A stretch of DNA of 64,000 nt from Achromobacter xylosoxidans (GTDB lineage Bacteria; Pseudomonadota; Gammaproteobacteria; Burkholderiales; Burkholderiaceae_B). The notes beneath the pieces were generated by a model. That model ran no database searches. It saw nothing but the letters and a program-made list of their open reading frames with translations, and was not told the DNA's origin. Positions 1-7,610 of this stretch are shown piece after piece. The stretch's first letter is position 1; every line of letters starts with the position of its first letter. The position numbers and the translations under genes were made by a program. Location of the stretch: the NCBI RefSeq assembly GCF_001457475.1, contig NZ_LN831029.1, forward strand, positions 3,162,001-3,226,000, read 5' to 3'.

Positions 1-385
1 CGTCCATGATGCGCATGATCACGGCGTCCAGGCGCCGGAAATAGCCGGCCAGCATGCCCAGCAGCACGCCGCCCGCGGTCGACACCAGCGCGACCACGAC
101 GCCGACCAGCAGCGACACCTGCGCGCCCCACAGGGTGCGCGCGTACACGTCGCGGCCCAGCGCGTCGGTGCCGAAGAAGTGTTCGGCAGACGGTGGCTTC
201 ATGCGCGCCAGCGGGTTGATGTCTTGCGGATCGATCGAGGTCAGCCAGGGCGCGGCCACGGCGATCACGGCCAGGGCCAGCAGGATCGCGGCGCCGACGT
301 ACAGCATGGGATGGCGCCGCAGCGAACGGACGGCGCGCCGCCAGCGCGGGCGCGCCGCGGCCAGGGGCAGGGTGGTAGTGGTCAT
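1..385 (-). CDS. Dipeptide/oligopeptide ABC transporter permease, DppC family (partial)
   Basis: This is the N-terminal 128 codons of an inner-membrane permease that runs off the left edge of the window. It starts at the ATG at 385 (MTTTTLPLAAARP). It has one hydrophobic helix near residues 28-47 and then the typical DppC/OppC motif FGTDALGRDVYAR, followed by the start of the transmembrane domain. In this family the protein pairs with a DppB-type permease to form the channel of a peptide importer. The DppB gene lies 13 bases upstream and the binding-protein gene is next, so this is the third transport gene of the operon. The ATPase genes presumably follow outside the window. Confidence 0.9.
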   Translation of the reverse strand, partial: MTTTTLPLAAARPRWRRAVRSLRRHPMLYVGAAILLALAVIAVAAPWLTSIDPQDINPLARMKPPSAEHFFGTDALGRDVYARTLWGAQVSLLVGVVVALVSTAGGVLLGMLAGYFRRLDAVIMRIMD

Positions 386-398
386 GGATCGCCCCTTT

Positions 399-1334
399 TC
401 AATAGCGGATACGCGGGTCGAACAGGCGGTAGCTCAGGTCGACCAGCAGGTTGATCAGCACGTAGATGCCCGAGGCCACCAGCAGCACACCCTGGATCAC
501 GGGGTAGTCGTGGCGCAGCACGGCGTCGATGGTCAGCCGCCCCAGGCCGGGAATGGCGAACACGGTTTCGGTGACCACCACGCCGCCGATCAGCAGCGCC
601 ACGCCCACGCCGATGGTGGTGACGATGGGATTGGCGGCGTTCTTGAGCGCGTGCCAGACGATCGGCCCGGCCGCCAGGCCCTTGGCTCGGGCGGTGCGGA
701 TGTAGTCTTCCGACAGCGCCTCCAGCATGGTGGCGCGGGTCATGCGGGTCAGCAGGGCCATGTACACCAGGCCCAGCGACAGACAGGGCAGCACCAGGTG
801 TCGCAGATAAGGCACCAGCCCGTCCGCCAGCGGCTTGTAGCCCTGCACCGGCAGCCAGCCCAGCTTGATGGAAAAGCCGTAGACCAGGCTGTAGCCGATC
901 AGGAACACCGGCACCGAGAACGCGCAGACCGCGCCGATCATCACCAGCCGGTCCAGCCATTTGCCGGCGTTCCAGGCCGCCAGCACGCCCAGGGGTATCG
1001 CCGCCAGCACGGCGAACAGCATGGTGAAGGCGGCGATCGACAGGGTCGGCCCCATGCGCTGGCCGATCAGTTGCGCCACGGGCATCTGGGTGGCGATGGA
1101 TGTGCCCAGGTCGCCGGTGGCCAGGTGCCCGACCCAGATGCCGAACTGCGTCAGCAGCGGCTTGTCCAGGCCCAGGTTCTGGCGGATCTTTTCCACGTCC
1201 TCGGTGGTGGCGTTGTCGCCCGCGATCACCGCCGCCGGATCGCCCGGCGACAGGTGGATCAGCAGGAACACCACGACCGCGACCACGGCCATGACGGGTA
1301 TGACGGCCGCGATGCGGCGCAGGATGGTTTTCAC
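399..1334 (-). CDS. Dipeptide/oligopeptide ABC transporter permease, DppB family
   Basis: This 311-residue inner-membrane permease has the usual DppB layout. There is an N-terminal helix (about residues 9-26), the conserved HLSPGDPAAVIAGDNA stretch, a periplasmic loop, and then five further helices. The EAA-type cytoplasmic loop that docks the ATPase is seen near residue 210 (EDYIRTARAKGL). The end FDPRIRY is typical of the family. It forms the translocation channel with the downstream DppC-like protein. The substrate cannot be read from the permease. The neighbours (M81 peptidase, D-amino-acid-dehydrogenase-like enzyme) suggest peptides, possibly ones with unusual residues. Confidence 0.93.
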   Translation of the reverse strand: MKTILRRIAAVIPVMAVVAVVVFLLIHLSPGDPAAVIAGDNATTEDVEKIRQNLGLDKPLLTQFGIWVGHLATGDLGTSIATQMPVAQLIGQRMGPTLSIAAFTMLFAVLAAIPLGVLAAWNAGKWLDRLVMIGAVCAFSVPVFLIGYSLVYGFSIKLGWLPVQGYKPLADGLVPYLRHLVLPCLSLGLVYMALLTRMTRATMLEALSEDYIRTARAKGLAAGPIVWHALKNAANPIVTTIGVGVALLIGGVVVTETVFAIPGLGRLTIDAVLRHDYPVIQGVLLVASGIYVLINLLVDLSYRLFDPRIRY

Positions 1335-1440
1335 GCTGGGTTTCCCCCCGGCCTGGCGCGGCGCGCGCGGAGCGCTTGGCGGCGGCCTGATTGTCCGGGA
1401 GCGGGGCGCGCTTGCATATCACGCGCGGCCCCGCGCCGCA

Positions 1441-3024
1441 TCATGGTTTTTCGACGTTCCACATGACCGGAATGCCGGTCTTCATCAGCTCGGTGTGCGT
1501 CAGCCCGCGGATGGCCGACACCGGCTTGAATTCGCCCCACATCACGTATGGCACCGACTCGTAGGCGCGCGCCTGCAGCTTCGCGGCGATCTCCTTGCGC
1601 TTGGCCGCATCGGACTCCTGGATCCACTGCGTGCGCAGCGCGTCCAGTTCCTTGTCGCAGGGCCAGCCGGGCAGGCTGTTGCCGCAGGCGGCCGACAGCC
1701 ATGGATTGGTGACCGGCGTGCTGGCATCGTAGTACCCGCCCCAGGTCAGGAACAGGTTCCAGCCCCCCTGGTCGGGCGGGTCCTTCTTCAGGCGGCGCGC
1801 CGCCAGCGAGGCCCAGTCCATGGTCTGCAGGTCGACCTTGAGGCCGGCCTTCTTCATGTTCTGGGTCAGCACCATGACGGCGGGCGCGCTGATGTGGTCG
1901 GTGGGGTAGAGCACCACGATCTTCTCGCCTTTGTAGCCGGCCTCCTGCAACAGCTGCCTGGCGCGCGCCAGGTCGGGCTTGGCGTAGGGCGCCGCGCCCG
2001 CGTCGCTGGCCAGCGGCGAGCCACAGATGTACAGCGTGGCGCAATAGTCGACCCGGTACTTCTCGGGGTAGCCGATGGCCGACAGCATTTCCTTCTGGTT
2101 CACCAGGTAGTACAGCGCCTGGCGCGCCTGCGGCTTGTCGAACGGCGGATGCAGCGCGTTGACGATGGCCATGCCCTGCGTGGCCACCGAGGTGCTCAGC
2201 TTGATGTCCGGGTTGCTTTCCAGCACCGGCAGGAAGTCCGGCGTGGTCTGCTCGATCATGTCGACTTCGCCGTTCATCAGCGCCGCCGTGGCGGTGTTGC
2301 CGTCGGGAATGTAGATCCACTCGACCCGGTCGACCTTGGCGACCTTGCCGCCGGCCAGGCCGTCGGCCGGTTCGTTGCGCGGCACGTACGCCGGGTTCTT
2401 CACGTACACGACCTTGTTGCCGGGCACCCATTCATCGCGCTTGAACAGGAACGGACCGGAGCCGACCATTTCCGTCACGGGCGTGTTGGCGTCGGTCTGC
2501 GCCAGCCGCTTGGGCATGATGAAGGGAGGCATGCCGGACGGCTTGGCCAGCGCGTCCAGCACCAGGCCGAAGGGCTGCTTGAGCGTCAGCGAAAAGCTGT
2601 CGGGACCGGTCGCGGCCAGTTCCGCGCCCGCCGCCATCAGGGCCTGGCCCAGCGTGTCCTTCTTGGCCCAGCGTTGCAGCGACGCAATGCAGTCCTCGGC
2701 CGTGACCGGCGTGCCGTCGTTGAATTTCAGCCCCGGACGCAGCTTGAAGGTCCAGGCCTTGCCGTCGGGCGAGGCGGTCCAGCTTTCGACCATCTGCGGC
2801 TTGGGCTGGCCGTGGCTGTCCTGCGCGAACAGGGTGTCGAACACCATGTAGCCGTGGTTGCGCGTGATGTAGGCGGTGTTGAACAGCGGGTCCAGCGTCT
2901 TCAGGTCGGCGTGCGGCACCATCCGCAGCGTCTTGCCTTGCGCCTGGGCCGGCTGGCCCGCGGCCAGGCCGAGGGCCAGCAGCGTGGCGGCGCCCAGCAG
3001 GCTGAATCGTTTCATCATGGTCAT
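1441..3024 (-). CDS. Periplasmic peptide-binding protein, SBP family 5
   Basis: This is a family 5 (DppA/OppA-like) extracellular solute-binding protein of 527 residues. It has a signal peptide (MTMMKRFSLLGAATLLALGLAAGQPAQAQG), so it should be released to the periplasm. Family features are the N-terminal DLKTLDPLFNT and the WTFKLRPGLKFNDGTPVTAEDC block around residue 90. I chose the ATG at 3024, which follows GGAG and AAGGGG upstream. The ATG at 3018 is equally possible, while the longer frame reaching 3087 puts extra residues before the signal peptide. It delivers ligand to the two permeases downstream. Confidence 0.93.
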   Translation of the reverse strand: MTMMKRFSLLGAATLLALGLAAGQPAQAQGKTLRMVPHADLKTLDPLFNTAYITRNHGYMVFDTLFAQDSHGQPKPQMVESWTASPDGKAWTFKLRPGLKFNDGTPVTAEDCIASLQRWAKKDTLGQALMAAGAELAATGPDSFSLTLKQPFGLVLDALAKPSGMPPFIMPKRLAQTDANTPVTEMVGSGPFLFKRDEWVPGNKVVYVKNPAYVPRNEPADGLAGGKVAKVDRVEWIYIPDGNTATAALMNGEVDMIEQTTPDFLPVLESNPDIKLSTSVATQGMAIVNALHPPFDKPQARQALYYLVNQKEMLSAIGYPEKYRVDYCATLYICGSPLASDAGAAPYAKPDLARARQLLQEAGYKGEKIVVLYPTDHISAPAVMVLTQNMKKAGLKVDLQTMDWASLAARRLKKDPPDQGGWNLFLTWGGYYDASTPVTNPWLSAACGNSLPGWPCDKELDALRTQWIQESDAAKRKEIAAKLQARAYESVPYVMWGEFKPVSAIRGLTHTELMKTGIPVMWNVEKP

Positions 3025-3068
3025 CCCCTTGTTTTCTCCGGTTGCCTGCGTGGGCAATGGGTTGGATA

Positions 3069-4514
3069 TCAGCCCTTGAAGGGCCATTTCGGCAGCTTGC
3101 GCTTGGTGAAAGGCAGCGCGTTGTAGTCTTGCGTGATCGCCCCGGGCGTCTCGACATAGATGACGTTGCGGCCGAGCTTCGAGTACGAGGCGTAGAAATG
3201 CTGCGACGACTTCGGAATGACCAGCTTCATCGCGCCCAGGTCCACGCCGAACTGCGTGAACAGGTCGGTATCCATGGCCTGGGTGCGGTTGGTGGTCATG
3301 ACGATGGTCACCCCCTGGCTGCGCACCACGGCCACATCGCCCAGCAGCGCGGGCGTGCCGGCCAGGCCGGTCATGACGGCGTCGCGCTTGAGCGCGACGA
3401 TCTCACAGGCCAGGTCCAGCGGCTGGCCCGACACCGGCGCCACCTTGCCGCCGATGCGCAGCTTGATCTGCGCGCCTTCGCCGGCCTCGAAACAGAGCTG
3501 CACCGCCACCGGATCCCAGAACGGGCCGGTCGCCACGTCCTGGATGCCGCGCGCCAGCACGCGCTCCAGGATGAAGGTGGCATCGCTGGGCGCGCCGCCG
3601 CCGGCGTTGTCGGCCGAGTCGGCCAGCACCACCGGGAAGTCGGCCAGCGCCAGCGCCTGGTCCAGGGCTTCGTCGGCGCCGGGATAGGGCGGCGCCAGCT
3701 GGTCGCGAAAGCCGATGATCTCTTCGCCCAGCGCGCGCGCCAGCCGTTCGGCCTGGCCGGCGTCGCCATCGGTGTAGACCAGCACCTTGGAACCCATGTC
3801 GGGCGTGTCGCCCCACGGGAAGCCGTGGGCGATCGATACCGACAGCACGCCTTCCTTGCCTTCCATCGCCAGCAGGCGGTCGACGAAGCCGCGCATCGGC
3901 TCGCGGCTGGTGTGCATGATGGAGATCATCTCGCAGTCGAAGACCGCGCGCGTCGGCTTGATGCGGCCCGCGGCGCGCGCCACGCACAGGTCGACCAGGT
4001 CGTAGGCGCGGTCCAGGATGTCGGTGTGCGGATATTCCTTGAAGCACACCAGGAAGTCGGCGCTGTTCACCATGGCGTCGGTCAGGTGGCAGTGCGGATC
4101 CAGTTCGGCGCCGATCACCGTGTCGGGGCCGACGATCTCGCGCGCCCGCCGCAGCAGGTCGCCTTCGCAGTCGTCATAGCCGTCAGCCACCATGGCGCCG
4201 TGCAGGCCGAACAGCGCGATGTCGACCTTGCCGGCGCGCCGCAGGTCGTCGAGCAATTCGTCTCGCAAGGTCTCGTAGGCGTGGCGCGTGGTCAGGCCGG
4301 CCGGCGTCGCGCCCGCCGTCATGCCCTCGATCAGCGTCCAGTCCTTGCCCTGGGCGCGCTGGCGCGCGGCCCACAGCGGGCCGGAGAACATCTGCATGCG
4401 GTCCGGGTGCTGGCCGGCCGGGTAGTAGCCGCGCGCCCGATAGGCCGACAGGCCGGTCGGGATGGGGGAAAAGGTATTGGTCTCGGTCGCCAGGGACCCG
4501 GAAAAAATCTTCAT
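3069..4514 (-). CDS. M81 family metallopeptidase, MlrC (microcystinase C)-like
   Basis: This 481-residue protein belongs to the M81/MlrC family, zinc-dependent enzymes that include MlrC, which finishes degradation of linearised microcystin. Seen in the sequence are E11 (TETNTFSP), H105 (GLHGAM), D139 and H141 in the ELDPHCH motif, and H163 (YPHTD). The spacing of these residues equals that of the active-site set I recall for MlrC (E56, H150, D184, H186, H208), so the enzyme should be active. It has no signal peptide and should act in the cytoplasm on imported peptides. It lies between ridA and the transporter genes in one apparent operon. The actual substrate is not known. Confidence 0.9.
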   Translation of the reverse strand: MKIFSGSLATETNTFSPIPTGLSAYRARGYYPAGQHPDRMQMFSGPLWAARQRAQGKDWTLIEGMTAGATPAGLTTRHAYETLRDELLDDLRRAGKVDIALFGLHGAMVADGYDDCEGDLLRRAREIVGPDTVIGAELDPHCHLTDAMVNSADFLVCFKEYPHTDILDRAYDLVDLCVARAAGRIKPTRAVFDCEMISIMHTSREPMRGFVDRLLAMEGKEGVLSVSIAHGFPWGDTPDMGSKVLVYTDGDAGQAERLARALGEEIIGFRDQLAPPYPGADEALDQALALADFPVVLADSADNAGGGAPSDATFILERVLARGIQDVATGPFWDPVAVQLCFEAGEGAQIKLRIGGKVAPVSGQPLDLACEIVALKRDAVMTGLAGTPALLGDVAVVRSQGVTIVMTTNRTQAMDTDLFTQFGVDLGAMKLVIPKSSQHFYASYSKLGRNVIYVETPGAITQDYNALPFTKRKLPKWPFKG

Positions 4515-4542
4515 GCGCTCGCTCCGTTCTGGATGGTTGCCT

Positions 4543-4920
4543 TCAGTCGTTTCCGATATACGCCTGCACTTCGATCTCCACGTCGACGTTCAGGGCCAGG
4601 GCCGACGCCACCGTCGAACGCACCGGCAGCGCCGCGCCGAAGAACTCCTTGTAGACCTCGTTGAAACCCGCGAAGTGGCCCATGTCCGACAGCCACACCG
4701 TGGCCTTGACCACCTGGTCCAGGCGCGCGCCGCCGGCCGCCAGGCTTTCGACGATGCGCTCGCAGGCCGCGCGGGTCTGGGTCTGGATGTCGCCGCGCAC
4801 CACCTCGCCGGCGGCGCTCATCGGCACCTGGCCCGAAAGGAACAGGAAGCCGCCGGCCTTCACGGCCCGCGAAAACGGGAACGGCAGGCTGCTGGGCAGG
4901 CGCTGGATGGCTTGGCTCAT
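4543..4920 (-). CDS. RidA family protein (enamine/imine deaminase)
   Basis: This 125-residue protein is of the RidA/YjgF/UK114 family, small trimeric enzymes that hydrolyse reactive enamines and imines to ketones and ammonia. The family landmarks LFLSGQVPMSAAGEVVRGDIQTQTRA and LDQVVKATVWLSDMGHFAGFNEVYKEFF are present in pieces across the protein. The catalytic arginine normally near residue 105 appears in the segment LPVRSTVASALALNVDVEIE. The start is supported by AGGAG eight bases upstream. It sits directly downstream of a flavoprotein amino-acid dehydrogenase, a class that releases imino acids, so its likely job is to hydrolyse that product. Confidence 0.93.
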   Translation of the reverse strand: MSQAIQRLPSSLPFPFSRAVKAGGFLFLSGQVPMSAAGEVVRGDIQTQTRAACERIVESLAAGGARLDQVVKATVWLSDMGHFAGFNEVYKEFFGAALPVRSTVASALALNVDVEIEVQAYIGND

Positions 4921-4931
4921 GGAACGGGCTC

Positions 4932-6077
4932 CTATCGGGAAGGGGAGAAACGGGCCGGCGACAGGCGCGCGGGGTCGACGCCCTGCGCGGTCAGGCTGGC
5001 GCTCAACGGCAGGTCGAGCAACAGGTCGGCCGCCAGCTGCGAAACGCCGGCGGCGGACTGGATGCCGTAGCCGCCCTGCGCCGCCAGCCAGAAGAAGGCG
5101 GGGCTGGCGCTGTCCCAGCCGATCACGAAATCGCCATCGGCCACGAACGAGCGCAATCCAGCCCAGGTGTGGCGCGGACGGCGGATGGTCAGCGAGGTGG
5201 CCGCTTCGATGCGGTAGATGCCGGTGGCCACGTCCAGTTCCTCGGGCACCACGTCATGCGCCGGGACCGGGTCGGCATTGGCGGGCGAGCCGAGCAGTTG
5301 GCCTGCGTCGGGTTTGAAATAGAAGCTCTCGTCCACGCCCACCACGGCGGGCCAGTGCGCGAAATCGACGTCGTCCGGCCCGGTGAAGGTGAAGGCGGTG
5401 CGGCGGCACGGTTGCAGGCCCACGGGCCGCACGCCGCACAGTTCGGCGGTGTGGTCGGCCCAGGCGCCGGCGGCGTTCACCAGCACGCGCGCCCGCAGCG
5501 ACTCGCCGCCGGCCAGCGTCAGGGTCCAGGCGCCGTCCTCGAACGTGGCGGTAACGAGTTCGGCGTTGTTGCGCAGCGCCGCGCCCTGGCGCGTCATGCC
5601 GCGTAGGAAGCCCTGGTGCAGCGCATGCACGTCGATGTCGCGCGCATCCGGCTCCTCGATCGCGCCGCAAAGTTGGTCGGGCCGCAGGCAGGGCACCCGC
5701 GCCAGCGCCTGTTCGGCGTCGATCAGCGTGACGTTGGGCGACTGGCTGCGGAAATCGTCATAGACCTCGCGCAGCAGGTCCTGCTGGCCCGGCGCGGCGA
5801 TGTACAGCACGCCGCGCGGGCTCAGCAGGGGATGCTCGCAGAAGCCTTGCGGCGGATGTTCGTAGAAATCGCGGCTGGCGCGGGTCAGCGCCTTGATCTG
5901 GGCGGTGCCGTAGGTCTCCATGAACATGGCGGCCGAGCGGCCGGTGGAGTGGTAGCCGGGCTGGGCTTCGCGCTCCAGCACCACGACGGAGGCGGACGCG
6001 CTCAGGCGGTAGGCCACGGATGCGCCGGCGATGCCGGCGCCGATGACGGCGTAATCGTATAGGGGGTCTGCGGCCAT
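4932..6077 (-). CDS. FAD-dependent D-amino-acid dehydrogenase, DauA (D-arginine dehydrogenase)-like
   Basis: This 381-residue DAO-fold flavoprotein has an N-terminal FAD-binding GAGIAG motif (residues 13-18). It matches what I recall of Pseudomonas aeruginosa D-arginine dehydrogenase in many blocks: LEREAQPGYHSTGRSAA, GFCEHPLLSPR, DESFYFKPDAG, GSPANADPV and TWAGLRSFVADGD. Such enzymes oxidise D-amino acids to imino acids and pass electrons to a quinone. The residue matching E87 of that enzyme, which holds the arginine side chain, is V90 here, and the residue matching H48 is M51. The substrate is therefore probably not D-arginine. I chose the ATG at 6077, which gives the family length; an upstream ATG at 6137 would add 20 residues. 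It heads the operon with RidA and the M81 peptidase. Confidence 0.85.
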   Translation of the reverse strand: MAADPLYDYAVIGAGIAGASVAYRLSASASVVVLEREAQPGYHSTGRSAAMFMETYGTAQIKALTRASRDFYEHPPQGFCEHPLLSPRGVLYIAAPGQQDLLREVYDDFRSQSPNVTLIDAEQALARVPCLRPDQLCGAIEEPDARDIDVHALHQGFLRGMTRQGAALRNNAELVTATFEDGAWTLTLAGGESLRARVLVNAAGAWADHTAELCGVRPVGLQPCRRTAFTFTGPDDVDFAHWPAVVGVDESFYFKPDAGQLLGSPANADPVPAHDVVPEELDVATGIYRIEAATSLTIRRPRHTWAGLRSFVADGDFVIGWDSASPAFFWLAAQGGYGIQSAAGVSQLAADLLLDLPLSASLTAQGVDPARLSPARFSPSR

Positions 6078-6088
6078 TTTGTCGGAAG

Positions 6089-6116
6089 CGAGAATTCTCT
6101 TATTTGATAATTCTCG
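6089..6116. promoter_or_regulatory. Inverted repeat in the dauA-like promoter region
   Basis: CGAGAATT (6089-6096) and AATTCTCG (6109-6116) form a perfect inverted repeat with a 12-base spacer. The first arm is also part of the perfect palindrome GAGAATTCTC (6090-6099). It lies 12-39 bases upstream of the flavoprotein start and in the divergent gap before the small membrane protein. It is AT-rich against a GC-rich background and looks like an operator. No regulator gene adjoins it directly; the nearest is the GntR gene at 6.7 kb, whose own sites look different. Confidence 0.5.
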
Positions 6117-6196
6117 AATACGATAGTTGTTTGGCATGGGGCGGGTAATAGGGGTTGTCCCGAGGGCCGGTCCCCGGGCCGCGTAAAATCGCGGCC

Positions 6197-6544
6197 ATGC
6201 TTCCCACTCAAGTCATCGTTGCGCTGCTCGTGCTGCAGCTTGCCCTGGTCGTTCCGCTGGTCGCCGTCGTGATCCAGCTGCTGCGCTTGTTCCACTGGCG
6301 TTTCCGGGCCGATCCGCAGGCCCGCGGCGAACGCCCGCATTTCACCGGTCCGGTGCTGGCGCTGCTGTTCAGCGCGCTGGCCGCCAGCGACTTCATCGGC
6401 TACGAGCCGTTTCCCACGCTGTCGCGCCTGAATCCCGTGCCGCTGGGGGCGCGCGCCTACTTCACGGTGGCGATGCTGGCGCTGGCGGTATGGTGCTGGG
6501 CCTACGCCGGCGCCATCCGCGAGCGCGTGCGCCGACTGTTCTGA
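6197..6544 (+). CDS. Small inner-membrane protein of unknown function
   Basis: This 115-residue protein has three predicted membrane helices: residues about 4-30 (very Val/Leu rich), 53-70 and 90-108. I recognise no domain. I chose the ATG at 6197 because it places the first helix at the N-terminus, as expected; a longer frame opens at 6155 but adds a polar, proline-rich stretch. It is transcribed away from the flavoprotein operon and converges with the GntR gene. Function unknown. Confidence 0.65.
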   Translation: MLPTQVIVALLVLQLALVVPLVAVVIQLLRLFHWRFRADPQARGERPHFTGPVLALLFSALAASDFIGYEPFPTLSRLNPVPLGARAYFTVAMLALAVWCWAYAGAIRERVRRLF

Positions 6545-6560
6545 ACGCAGTCTTGCCTGT

Positions 6561-6580
6561 GGCGGCCGCATCGGGCCGCC
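6561..6580 (+). terminator. Short GC-rich hairpin between convergent genes
   Basis: GGCGGCC (6561-6567) and GGCCGCC (6574-6580) form a 7-base-pair stem with a 6-base loop, followed by GTTTG. It lies 17 bases after the stop of the small membrane protein. It could be a weak terminator, but it lacks a real T run. Confidence 0.35.
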
Positions 6581-6657
6581 GTTTGGATGCGTCGCCCCGG
6601 CCCGCATCAGGCCGGCGGGCAGCCCCCAGGCCTCGCGCTCAAACCGGCGGCGCGGCC

Positions 6658-7392
6658 CTAGGCCGCCGCGCTGTCGGCCGGCAGCGCCGGCCCCGACACC
6701 CCACCGCGCAGCGATTCCAGCAGCACGCGCTTGTTCTCGCGGCTGCGGTAGGCGTGTTCGCGCATCAGGTTCTCGGCGCGCGCGGCTTCGCGCCGCGTAA
6801 TCGCCCGCAGCAGGTCCTCGTGGTCCGATTGCGCCCGCAGCACGAAGGGCGTCTCCAGCAGGGAAGGGGTGGACGGCAGCGTCAGTGCGGCGGGGCCGGC
6901 CAGCGGCGTCTTGTTGTTGTGTTCCAGCGCCGACAGCAGGGCGCGGTTGCCGGCCGCTTCGCACAGGATCTCGTGGAAGCGGCGGTTGATCTGGCCCCAG
7001 GCGCGCGCATCCACCGTGGCCTTGGGGTCGCGCCGCGCCGGCGCCAGCAGGGCGCGGCCTTCCTCCACCGCCTGCGACAACTGTTCCAGCACCTCGGCGC
7101 TGGCGCCGCGCTCGGCCAGCAGCCGCGCCGCCATGCCTTCCAGCACCCCACGCACTTCGACCGCGTCGCCGATTTCGTCGACGGTGAAGGCCCGCACGCG
7201 AAAGCCGCGCGAGGGCAGGCGCTCCAGCAGGCCTTCCTTTTCCAGCTCGGTCAGGGCGATGCGCAGCGGCGTGCGTGACACGCCCAGGCGCGCCGAGAAC
7301 TGCAGTTCCACCACGCGTTCGCCGGGTTGCAGGGCGCCGGAAAGCACCATGTCCCGGAGTTCGGAAATCACTTTGTCGATCTGAGCGGCCAT
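6658..7392 (-). CDS. GntR family transcriptional regulator, FCD (FadR-like) subfamily
   Basis: This 244-residue regulator has an N-terminal winged helix-turn-helix (about residues 5-70, with LSARLGVSRTPLRIALTELEKEG) and an alpha-helical FCD effector domain to about residue 220. FCD-type GntR proteins are usually repressors released by a carboxylic-acid ligand. It is transcribed divergently from the aromatic catabolic operon, and the 218-base gap between them carries four copies of an ATTGCATGCAAT-like palindrome, the symmetry expected for this subfamily. It very probably controls that operon and itself. The ligand is probably the aromatic substrate or a pathway acid. Confidence 0.92.
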   Translation of the reverse strand: MAAQIDKVISELRDMVLSGALQPGERVVELQFSARLGVSRTPLRIALTELEKEGLLERLPSRGFRVRAFTVDEIGDAVEVRGVLEGMAARLLAERGASAEVLEQLSQAVEEGRALLAPARRDPKATVDARAWGQINRRFHEILCEAAGNRALLSALEHNNKTPLAGPAALTLPSTPSLLETPFVLRAQSDHEDLLRAITRREAARAENLMREHAYRSRENKRVLLESLRGGVSGPALPADSAAA

Positions 7393-7443
7393 AGCGGATC
7401 GTCGGCTGAAACGTATCTGAAGGGGCCTCCAGTGTACCTACAA

Positions 7444-7582
7444 AATTGCATGCAATTGCACATCAAAAAAACAATACGACCTTGCGATTTATCAAAATTG
7501 CATGCAATAATTCGAAAAAACAGCGGTCATGGCACTTAAAAGCCACTGAATGCATGCAATGCGTCACTCAATTGCATGCCAG
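7444..7582. promoter_or_regulatory. Array of four GntR-type operators upstream of the aromatic operon
   Basis: Four related sites lie between the GntR gene and the first enzyme gene. Site 1 is the perfect 14-base palindrome AATTGCATGCAATT at 7444-7457. Site 2 is ATTGCATGCAAT at 7497-7508. Site 3 (AATGCATGCAAT, 7549-7560) has one change. Site 4 (ATTGCATGCC, 7571-7580) has one good half. The centres are 52, 52 and 22 bases apart, close to whole turns of B-DNA, so all sites face the same side of the helix. This strongly suggests cooperative binding by the adjacent FCD-type regulator. Confidence 0.8.
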
Positions 7583-7610
7583 GAGCACCGCCCACAGGAC
7601 AGGAGACAAG

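Noticed and set aside
54..3126. Long plus-strand open frames of up to 721 codons opposite the peptide operon
   Set aside because: They are rich in His, Gln, Arg and Gly without any domain, and lie opposite clear permease and binding-protein genes. This is the usual antisense shadow in very GC-rich DNA.
7444..7582. A CRISPR array in the repeated ATTGCATGCAAT region
   Set aside because: The repeats are short palindromes, not 25-37-base units, and the spacers do not vary as CRISPR spacers do. Their symmetry and place fit operators.
7446..7610. Extended N-terminus of the FAH-family protein
   Set aside because: It would translate through the GntR operators. The ATG at 7611 has a good ribosome site and gives the family length.
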